Positions 1-4,887 of a stretch of DNA of 5,849 nt are shown piece by piece. Positions within the stretch are counted from its first letter, which is position 1. Each line of letters starts with the position of its first letter. This DNA is from Thermotoga sp. 4484_232 (GTDB lineage Bacteria; Thermotogota; Thermotogae; Thermotogales; Thermotogaceae), in the NCBI GenBank assembly GCA_002084985.1, contig MZGO01000093.1, positions 1 to 5,849 of the forward strand, read 5' to 3'. Both the position numbers and the translations under genes were made by a program. The notes beneath the pieces are model-generated. The model saw only the letters and a program-made list of their open reading frames with translations, did not search any database and was not told the DNA's origin.

Positions 1-210
1 AAAGGTGTGATCGTGAGGCAAACTAAAGGAATGGTACTTGGTATCAGAGAGGGAGATGTCATAACCACGATCTTTGTGAATGGCAGAAGATACAATATAG
101 AATCCGTGAAGGACTGGAATTCTGTGGTCTCAAAGATAAAGAGAGGAGATTACGTCGCTCTCTACGTATATCGAAAAGGTGGCAAGGCTTTAATAAGCTT
201 TGTCTATTGA
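1..210 (+). CDS. C-terminal PDZ domain of a probable HtrA/DegP-type serine protease (5' truncated by window)
   Basis: The reading frame is open from base 1 and ends at TGA 208-210, giving the last 69 residues of a protein whose start lies outside the window. The segment reads as a PDZ domain: a GVIV strand, then GIREGDVI (the usual G-hydrophobic-R-x-GDVI turn), then VNGR, a helix-like stretch around SVKDWNSVVSKI, and a final strand pair VALYVYRKGG...ISFVY that matches the R-x-G ending of such domains. The piece has no catalytic residues, so the protease assignment is inference. HtrA/DegP proteins are envelope quality-control proteases and commonly end in a PDZ domain like this. Site-2 proteases, C-terminal processing proteases or a stand-alone PDZ protein are alternatives, though the C-terminal position of the domain favours HtrA. 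The gene converges on the M20 peptidase gene and its stop codon lies in the terminator palindrome. Confidence 0.72.
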   Translation, partial: KGVIVRQTKGMVLGIREGDVITTIFVNGRRYNIESVKDWNSVVSKIKRGDYVALYVYRKGGKALISFVY

Positions 211-237
211 AGAACCGGGGAATCCCCGGTTCTTCAA
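207..237. terminator. Bidirectional hairpin terminator between convergent genes
   Basis: A 14 bp perfect inverted repeat (left arm 207-220, TTGAAGAACCGGGG; right arm 224-237) encloses the 3 base loop AAT. The centre is GC-rich, so the hairpin would be very stable in RNA from either strand. It fills the whole 23 bp gap between the convergent genes. Neither strand has a clean run of T after the stem; on the plus strand only TTCTTC within the arm and AAATT after it are seen, so the classical U-tract is weak. The arms carry the stop codons of both genes at mirror-image positions (208-210 and 234-236). Confidence 0.75.
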
Positions 238-1424
238 ATTGCTATCTTTGCGAATATTTTGGCGTCTTCTACCATGTGGTCTATTCTCTTGTATTCGTTA
301 GGTTGATGAGCGGTCTCATCGATTGTACTCCAGACAGCAGTGTGGAATCCCCTCCTTCTGAAGAACGCTGCACAAGTTCCTCCTCCTATTCCTCCCACCC
401 TGGCTTCAATTCCTCTCACTTCTTTGAGAGCAGAAGAGATCCTCTTCACTATCTCTGAATCCGAAGGTGTGGGATCCGGGGCATCTTGTCTCATGACGAT
501 TTCGAGTTTGGTTTCTAGCTCCTTATCCCTTAAAACCCTCTCCACATCTTTTATGATGTTGTCCAGGTTGTAAACCGGTAGAACCCTGGAATCTATATAG
601 AAAGTGAAATTTCCCGGGACCGTGTTCACATTGTCTACAGTTTTCTCAACTCTGGTTGGTTCGAATGTGCTGACAGGTGGTTCAAAGAGTTCATCTTTGT
701 CCGAATACTTGTCGTGGAGCATCTTATCTATATCCAGCATGATCTTTGCTCCTTCTCTGAAAGCGTTCTTACCAGTTGGTCTTGAAGCATGTCCTTGAAC
801 ACCGAATACCGTGACTTTTAACCACAATATACTCTTTTCAGCTATCTCTATGAAATCCCCCTTTGATGAGCCGGCATCTGGCACAAGGAAAAGATCCTCA
901 TCTGAGAAGATGCCTCTTTCTATCAGATACTCTATTCCGTACTTGCTACCAGCCTCTTCATCTGCCACCAAAGCGAGGCCGAAGTTCATAGAGGGTGTGA
1001 TACCCGCATCCATCAAAGCTTTCCCTGCAAATATAGAGGCAATGAGGGATCCTCCGTTATCTTCGGCTCCTCTTCCGTATATCTTCCCATCTTTCTCCAC
1101 TGGATCGAACGGATCGTGATCCCAGAGATCGCGACTTCCTTCGGGTACTTTATCCATGTGAGTGACTATCCATAACGTTCTTGAAGTGTTCTTCCCTTTT
1201 ATCAAGGTCACGAGATTCGACCTCACGATGCCTTTTTCATCTTTTACATCGTATCTCTTTACAGTCTCGTACCCAAGATCCCTCAGCAGTTCGGTCAACC
1301 AGTTTGCCATTTCTTCTTCTCCAGGACCACCGAATGCGGGATTCACCGAATTTATGGAAACGAATTTTTTCAGAGAAGATATCATATCCTTCCTCAATTC
1401 TTCCACTCTACCTATGGGATTCAT
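234..1424 (-). CDS. M20-family zinc metallopeptidase/deacylase (ArgE/DapE/CPG2-like)
   Basis: This encodes a 396-residue cytosolic metallohydrolase of the M20 family, whose members remove acyl or amino-acid groups from small substrates. The two-zinc site is complete by eye: H89 and D91 in THMDKVPEG, bridging D122 in GRGAEDNGG, catalytic E156 followed by E157 in ADEEAG, D183 in VPDAG, and the last ligand H373 in TAHQPNEY. The lid-domain histidine H212 lies in VQGHASRPTG. The length fits the family (about 370-470). The start at 1424 is chosen over an upstream in-frame ATG at 1517 because AGGAGGTG sits 5 bases before it and because the extra 31 residues resemble neither a signal peptide nor the family. 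Such proteins are often labelled succinyl-diaminopimelate desuccinylase or acetylornithine deacetylase, but the substrate cannot be read from sequence and no biosynthetic neighbours support a choice. A peptide or amino-acid salvage role is possible. Confidence 0.93.
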   Translation of the reverse strand: MNPIGRVEELRKDMISSLKKFVSINSVNPAFGGPGEEEMANWLTELLRDLGYETVKRYDVKDEKGIVRSNLVTLIKGKNTSRTLWIVTHMDKVPEGSRDLWDHDPFDPVEKDGKIYGRGAEDNGGSLIASIFAGKALMDAGITPSMNFGLALVADEEAGSKYGIEYLIERGIFSDEDLFLVPDAGSSKGDFIEIAEKSILWLKVTVFGVQGHASRPTGKNAFREGAKIMLDIDKMLHDKYSDKDELFEPPVSTFEPTRVEKTVDNVNTVPGNFTFYIDSRVLPVYNLDNIIKDVERVLRDKELETKLEIVMRQDAPDPTPSDSEIVKRISSALKEVRGIEARVGGIGGGTCAAFFRRRGFHTAVWSTIDETAHQPNEYKRIDHMVEDAKIFAKIAI

Positions 1425-1429
1425 TTTCA

Positions 1430-1437
1430 CACCTCCT
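1430..1437 (-). promoter_or_regulatory. Ribosome binding site of the M20 peptidase gene
   Basis: On the minus strand this reads AGGAGGTG, a full match to the core anti-Shine-Dalgarno complement, 5 bases before the ATG at 1424-1422. It fixes the start and argues against the longer 427-residue version. No equally convincing minus-strand promoter was found. The best candidate is TATCAT (complement of 1472-1477) with TTCGTT (complement of 1496-1501) at an 18 base spacing, which is weak. Confidence 0.85.
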
Positions 1438-1485
1438 CTCGTATATCTTCCAACATGCACCCTCACATTCGATGATACAATAATA

Positions 1486-1493
1486 GGAGGTGA
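1486..1493. promoter_or_regulatory. Orphan Shine-Dalgarno-like octamer, complementary to the M20 gene RBS
   Basis: The plus strand reads AGGAGGTG here, but no ATG, GTG or TTG follows at a usable distance, so it serves no visible plus-strand gene. Read on the minus strand it is CACCTCCT, the exact complement of the M20 RBS at 1430-1437, 48 bases away. If the minus-strand transcript starts upstream of it, it could pair with that RBS. A further TTC/GAA pairing outside the octamer is possible with a small internal loop. Function is inference; chance or a relic RBS is equally open. Confidence 0.35.
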
Positions 1494-1531
1494 AGAACGA
1501 AACGGTTTTATAGTCACAAGCGATCGGTGCG

Positions 1532-1560
1532 TTGGATTTTTTGAAGGTATGGAATATAAT
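1532..1560 (+). promoter_or_regulatory. Probable sigma-A-type promoter for the transketolase operon
   Basis: A perfect -10 hexamer TATAAT is at 1555-1560. Seventeen bases upstream is TTGGAT (1532-1537), which keeps the TTG of the -35 consensus but otherwise matches poorly. Transcription would start near 1567 and give a short leader of about 27 bases ending in the AAGGAGGG RBS. It is the only promoter-like sequence seen for the five-gene operon. Confidence 0.6.
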
Positions 1561-1578
1561 CTGAATCAGCGAACATTC

Positions 1579-1586
1579 AAGGAGGG
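1579..1586 (+). promoter_or_regulatory. Ribosome binding site of the transketolase gene
   Basis: AAGGAGGG lies 7 bases before ATG 1594, an optimal spacing. A TAG immediately precedes the ATG in frame, so no longer version of the protein is possible. Confidence 0.88.
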
Positions 1587-1593
1587 AGAATAG

Positions 1594-3462
1594 ATGAGGT
1601 TTCGATACGATAGTCTACCAGAAGATGAATTGAATAGATTGAGAGAGCTTGGTAGATTGTGCCGGGGTGATATACTGAAAATGACTTATATAGCTAAATC
1701 GGGTCACCCCGGTGGTTCCATGTCCTCAGTCGATATATATCTCGTTCTCTACTCTTACGCTAACTTGTCTCCTAAGGATCCGAAAAATCCTGGTAGAGAC
1801 AGAGTGGTCATCAGTCATGGCCACACCTCACCAGGGGTTTATTCAGTTTTAGGAAGACTGGGATTTGTGGATATCGAAGAGGTTTTGACTGGTTTCAGAC
1901 ACCCATCTTCAATCTTTGAAGGTCATGTCACACGGGGAATACCGGGAATCGATTGGACAACTGGAAACCTTGGGCAAGGGCTGTCCGCTGGCCTAGGGTT
2001 TGCCCTTGCAAGTAGGTTCACAAAAAGAGATTACCACGTTTTCGTTGTTATGAGCGATGCAGAACAGGCAAAAGGACAGGTAGCTGAAGCTAGAAGACTT
2101 GCGAGAAAGTACAACGTCACCAATCTGACGGTGATAATAGACTACAACGATGCTCAGATAAGTGGAAGAGCAAGAGATGTTATGCCTGTGAATATAAAGG
2201 AAAATTACCTCGCAGATGGATGGAGGGTTATTGAAATTGATGGCCATGATTATTCCCAGATATATTCAGCTTTGAAAGAAGCGGCAGAGGATGAGGATAA
2301 TCCTGTTGCTATCCTAGCAAGAACAGTTATAGGTAAAGGTGTTTCTTTTATGGAAAATCAGGTCAGATACCATGGAAAGCCTCTGAGCAAAGAAGAGCTT
2401 GAAAAAGCGCTCGAAGAGCTTGGGATAGAAAACGATGTGGAAGTGTATATAGAAAAAAGGAAGAATTTAAGGGTTGAAAAGCATATGAAGCTGGAGCAGG
2501 AGTACGATATAAAGATAGATACTGGGAAGCCAATCACTTACTCCTCAGATGAAAAACTCGACAATAGAACAGCGTTTGGAAGGGCGATTTTAGATCTTGT
2601 GAAACGAAACGAAGATGAGACACCGATTGTCGCTGTTGATTGTGATCTGTTAGGATCGGTCAAGCTGGATATGCTTAATAGAGAGAAGCCAGAGAGAGTC
2701 ATCGAAGCAGGTGTTCAAGAGCACAACGCAGCTGCCATGGCGGGTGCTCTGTCTTCGGAAGGGGTTATCACCTTCTTCGCGGATTTTGGAGTATTTGGAG
2801 TCAGTGAGACCTACAATCAACACAGGTTGAACGCTATGAACCATACGAATCTGAAAGTCGTGGTCACTCACTGTGGCATAAACGTTGGGGAAGATGGAAA
2901 AACACATCATGCCCTGGACTATGTTTCGGCTCCTCTGAATTGGTTCGGTTACAAGGTTATAGTACCTGGAGATCCAAATCAGACGGATAGGGTTGTAAGG
3001 TACGTTGCCAGAACTTATGGCAATTTCGTTGTGGCTATGGGAAGATCGAAACTTCCCATCATATTGGATGAAAACGGAATGCCATTCTTTGGAGAAAAGT
3101 ACGAATTTGAGTATGGAAAAATCGACGTGGTACGAGATGGTGAAGATCCCGTTCTGATAGCTTATGGATCAACCCTCCATATTGCTGTCAACGTTGCGGA
3201 TAGATTGAAACGTGAAGGGATGAAACCGGTCGTCTTGAACGTATCTTGTCCTCATGACATAGATGAAGAGATCATGAGAAATTACATCCCTGGTAGGAAG
3301 GTGTTCGTCATAGAGGATCACAACGTTTTCACTGGCCTTGGAACCATAATGGGTTCTTTCCTCATTGAAAAAGGTTTAATCCCCGATTGTTTCACGAAAG
3401 TGGGTGTTCCTGAAATTCCCGTATCTGGTTCATGGGACCTTCTCTACAGAATCTATCGGTAA
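1594..3462 (+). CDS. tkt: Transketolase (thiamine diphosphate-dependent, non-canonical active-site motif)
   Basis: Transketolase moves two-carbon ketol units between sugar phosphates in the non-oxidative pentose phosphate pathway, using thiamine diphosphate (TPP) and Mg. All three domains are present in 622 residues, slightly short of the usual 650-680: PP domain to about 260, a charged linker to about 322, PYR domain to about 500, and the C-terminal domain. By-eye alignment to the yeast enzyme matches H38 (GHPGGS), H77 (SHGH), H111 and H260 of the substrate channel, Mg ligands D155 and N185, phosphate contacts R325, S355 and R484, catalytic E376 (VQEHN), and D434 and H438 in GEDGKTH. Oddities: the GDG...EG cofactor motif reads SDAEQAKG, so the dimer-interface Glu (yeast E162) is K160, and the usual THDS reads THCG (C427). 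It is the first gene of the operon, ending 4 bases before efp. A related TPP enzyme cannot be excluded, but conserved substrate residues favour transketolase. Confidence 0.9.
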   Translation: MRFRYDSLPEDELNRLRELGRLCRGDILKMTYIAKSGHPGGSMSSVDIYLVLYSYANLSPKDPKNPGRDRVVISHGHTSPGVYSVLGRLGFVDIEEVLTGFRHPSSIFEGHVTRGIPGIDWTTGNLGQGLSAGLGFALASRFTKRDYHVFVVMSDAEQAKGQVAEARRLARKYNVTNLTVIIDYNDAQISGRARDVMPVNIKENYLADGWRVIEIDGHDYSQIYSALKEAAEDEDNPVAILARTVIGKGVSFMENQVRYHGKPLSKEELEKALEELGIENDVEVYIEKRKNLRVEKHMKLEQEYDIKIDTGKPITYSSDEKLDNRTAFGRAILDLVKRNEDETPIVAVDCDLLGSVKLDMLNREKPERVIEAGVQEHNAAAMAGALSSEGVITFFADFGVFGVSETYNQHRLNAMNHTNLKVVVTHCGINVGEDGKTHHALDYVSAPLNWFGYKVIVPGDPNQTDRVVRYVARTYGNFVVAMGRSKLPIILDENGMPFFGEKYEFEYGKIDVVRDGEDPVLIAYGSTLHIAVNVADRLKREGMKPVVLNVSCPHDIDEEIMRNYIPGRKVFVIEDHNVFTGLGTIMGSFLIEKGLIPDCFTKVGVPEIPVSGSWDLLYRIYR

Positions 3463-3466
3463 ATGG

Positions 3467-4024
3467 ATGATCGAAGTTGGCAGTCTGAAAAAAGGGATGT
3501 TCATAGTCTACGAAGGAGAGATATACAAAGTCATAGAAGCGAGTAAGCATTTCATGGGAAGAGGAAGTGGCCTCATCAGAACGAAACTGAAGAACGTAAA
3601 AACCGGACTGGTCAGGGAAGTGAATTTTCCAAGTGGTGAGAAGATTCCTGAGGCTGAGCTGTCTTTCAAAAAAGCTCAGTATCTGTACAACGACGGTGAT
3701 CATTACTACTTCATGGATCTATCTGATTATGAACAGTACGCGCTACCAGAAGAGGAGATTGGAGACGCCAAATGGTATCTTACTGAAAACTTGGAGCTGG
3801 ATCTTGTATTCTTCGAAGACAAACCCATCGGCATAGAGCTTCCGAATGTCGTCGTTTTAGAAGTGAAAGAAACGGAACCTGGGTACAAAGGAGATACGGT
3901 TTCAGGAGGGGGAAAACCTGCTGTTCTCGAGACAGGTTTGAAGGTAACCGTTCCCTTCTTCGTCGAGGTCGGTGACAAAATAAAGGTTGATACCAGAACA
4001 GGAGAGTACGTTGAAAGAGTATGA
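3467..4024 (+). CDS. efp: Translation elongation factor P
   Basis: EF-P binds between the ribosomal P and E sites and relieves stalling on consecutive prolines. The 185-residue protein has the full three-domain form: an N-terminal KOW-like domain (about 1-63) and two OB-type domains (about 68-126 and 130-185). The family signature is visible near the C-terminus as [21 protein letters not shown]. The loop that reaches the P-site tRNA reads MGRGSG at 30-35, placing R32 where E. coli EF-P has its modified K34. The start is ATG 3467, giving [12 protein letters not shown], which matches the family N-terminus; a longer frame from 3404 would run through the transketolase end and is rejected. No Shine-Dalgarno sequence precedes the start, and the transketolase TAA ends only 4 bases upstream, so translation is probably coupled to that gene. 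The sequence strongly resembles T. maritima EF-P from memory. Confidence 0.97.
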   Translation: MIEVGSLKKGMFIVYEGEIYKVIEASKHFMGRGSGLIRTKLKNVKTGLVREVNFPSGEKIPEAELSFKKAQYLYNDGDHYYFMDLSDYEQYALPEEEIGDAKWYLTENLELDLVFFEDKPIGIELPNVVVLEVKETEPGYKGDTVSGGGKPAVLETGLKVTVPFFVEVGDKIKVDTRTGEYVERV

Positions 4025-4032
4025 AAGGAGGG
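4024..4032 (+). promoter_or_regulatory. Ribosome binding site deciding the start of the Asp23-family gene
   Basis: AAAGGAGGG begins within the efp stop codon (TGA 4022-4024) and lies 6 bases before ATG 4039. An in-frame ATG at 4021 overlaps the efp stop but has no RBS of its own and would place this RBS inside the coding region, so 4039 is preferred. Confidence 0.8.
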
Positions 4033-4038
4033 ATATTT

Positions 4039-4431
4039 ATGGCAGAAAAGGGCTTTGGGAACATTGAGATATCCGATAGTGTGATCAAAGAGATTGCTGT
4101 GAGGAGTGTCTCGGAATTTTTGGAAATATCTGAGGAGAAAAGTATAAAAAAGGTGAAGAAAAGTTTATCCGTCCAGAGAGAACCTGAAGGATCCGTGGTG
4201 GTAAACCTAAAGATCGATGTTCCCTATGGGGAACCCATACCGGATTACGTTTCAAAACTCATGGAAAAACTGAAAAACGATATTGAAAGGATGACAGAAC
4301 TCACTGTGGAGGCTGTTAACGTCACTGTCGAAGACATATTTGAAGTGCCCAAGGAGGAAGAACAGGAAGTCCAGGAGGAAACATCTGAGGAAACTGAGGA
4401 AAGCGAAAAGGAAGATAGTAAAAACGAGTGA
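4039..4431 (+). CDS. Asp23/Gls24-family protein (YqhY-like, formerly DUF322)
   Basis: This encodes a 130-residue soluble protein with no signal peptide or membrane segment. Residues about 8-102 fit the Asp23/Gls24 domain: the opening [21 protein letters not shown], a basic stretch (KKVKKSL) near 37-43, a [16 protein letters not shown] strand and turn near 53-68, a helix [23 protein letters not shown], and the closing [11 protein letters not shown]. The tail from about 104 is very acidic (Glu-rich, with Gln, Ser and Lys) and probably disordered. The molecular function of the family is poorly known. In Bacillus and other Firmicutes the member YqhY is encoded just upstream of nusB next to acetyl-CoA carboxylase genes, and the same adjacency to nusB holds here without the acc genes. 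A role in envelope or lipid homeostasis has been suggested for relatives; nothing here proves it. The start is set by the RBS 6 bases upstream. Confidence 0.85.
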   Translation: MAEKGFGNIEISDSVIKEIAVRSVSEFLEISEEKSIKKVKKSLSVQREPEGSVVVNLKIDVPYGEPIPDYVSKLMEKLKNDIERMTELTVEAVNVTVEDIFEVPKEEEQEVQEETSEETEESEKEDSKNE

Positions 4432-4435
4432 AATC

Positions 4436-4443
4436 GGGGGGTG
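4436..4443 (+). promoter_or_regulatory. Ribosome binding site of nusB
   Basis: GGGGGGTG, a GGAGGTG variant with G in place of the A (still able to form a G-U pair), lies 4 bases before ATG 4448. It selects the short nusB start over the in-frame ATG at 4340 inside the preceding gene. Confidence 0.65.
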
Positions 4444-4447
4444 TTTA

Positions 4448-4873
4448 ATGTCTACTAGACGTCACCGCATGCGACTTGCGGTTTTTAAAACTCTGTTCCA
4501 GTATGAATTCAGGGGAGACGACCCTTTTGAAATCTTAAAAGAGGTTATGGATCGATCTTTGAACGATAAAGCTAGGGAGGACGCCAGAAGATATATTGAG
4601 AATATATTTGGAAATCTGAAAGAGATAGACAATATCATCTCTCAATATCTGGAAAATTGGACTCTGGATCGTTTGTCCGTTGTGGATAGGAACGTTCTGA
4701 GATTAGGGACCTACGAGCTCCTTCACGAGCTCGATGTTCCGATAGAGGTAACCATAGATGAGGCGATCGAAATAGCAAAAAGGTATGGAACTGAAAACAG
4801 CGGGAAATTTGTTAACGGCGTCCTTGATCGAATAGCTAAAGAAAAAGCTCCAAAGGAAAAATTTCTGCTATGA
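4448..4873 (+). CDS. nusB: Transcription antitermination factor NusB
   Basis: NusB is an all-helical RNA-binding protein. With NusE (ribosomal protein S10) it binds boxA RNA and supports antitermination and folding of rRNA transcripts. The 141-residue length is typical. Recognisable segments are the N-terminal arginine-rich [18 protein letters not shown] (RNA-binding face), RYIENIFGN, the core [17 protein letters not shown] (about 76-92), and the best-conserved block [16 protein letters not shown] (99-114) followed by [11 protein letters not shown] (120-130). It closely resembles T. maritima NusB from memory. The frame is open a further 36 codons upstream through the Asp23 gene, but those codons give an artificial Lys/Arg-rich stretch produced by reading the acidic tail in another frame; the RBS and the family N-terminus support ATG 4448. 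It is followed by fhs with a 14 base gap. Confidence 0.97.
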   Translation: MSTRRHRMRLAVFKTLFQYEFRGDDPFEILKEVMDRSLNDKAREDARRYIENIFGNLKEIDNIISQYLENWTLDRLSVVDRNVLRLGTYELLHELDVPIEVTIDEAIEIAKRYGTENSGKFVNGVLDRIAKEKAPKEKFLL

Positions 4874-4879
4874 AAGGAG
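4873..4879 (+). promoter_or_regulatory. Ribosome binding site deciding the start of fhs
   Basis: AAAGGAG begins at the last base of the nusB stop codon (TGA 4871-4873). It lies 8 bases before GTG 4888 but only 2 before the in-frame ATG 4882, and after the start of the in-frame ATG 4870. Spacing favours GTG 4888. Confidence 0.7.
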
Positions 4880-4887
4880 TGATGACA

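Noticed and set aside
1472..1483. Three-codon ORF ATG ATA CAA TAA, considered as a leader peptide
   Set aside because: It has no RBS, lies upstream of the likely plus-strand promoter, and is of chance length.
1425..1517. 31-residue N-terminal extension of the M20 peptidase
   Set aside because: ATG 1517 has no good RBS, whereas ATG 1424 has AGGAGGTG at 5 bases; the extension is not a signal peptide and does not fit the family N-terminus.
1562..1579. 5 bp inverted repeat TGAAT...ATTCA between the -10 box and the RBS of the transketolase gene, considered as an operator
   Set aside because: Five base pairs around an 8 base gap is expected by chance in AT-rich leader DNA; no second copy was seen.
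1162..1593. 143-codon plus-strand open frame across the M20 5' half and the intergenic region
   Set aside because: It lies antisense to a clearly coding M20 gene, has no RBS, and its residues are the low-complexity Ser/Phe/Pro mix typical of the complement of a real gene.
2650..2910. 86-codon minus-strand open frame inside the transketolase gene
   Set aside because: It is antisense to the conserved catalytic Glu and THCG segments; no RBS or recognisable motif.
3404..3466. 21-residue extension of EF-P into the transketolase gene
   Set aside because: The family starts at the MIEVG-type N-terminus; the extra residues come from the transketolase C-terminal codons in another frame.
4340..4447. 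In-frame N-terminal extension of nusB, 36 residues rich in Lys and Arg
   Set aside because: It is the Asp23 acidic tail read in another frame (GAA/GAG/AAA codons shifted); it has no RBS and NusB proteins lack such an extension.
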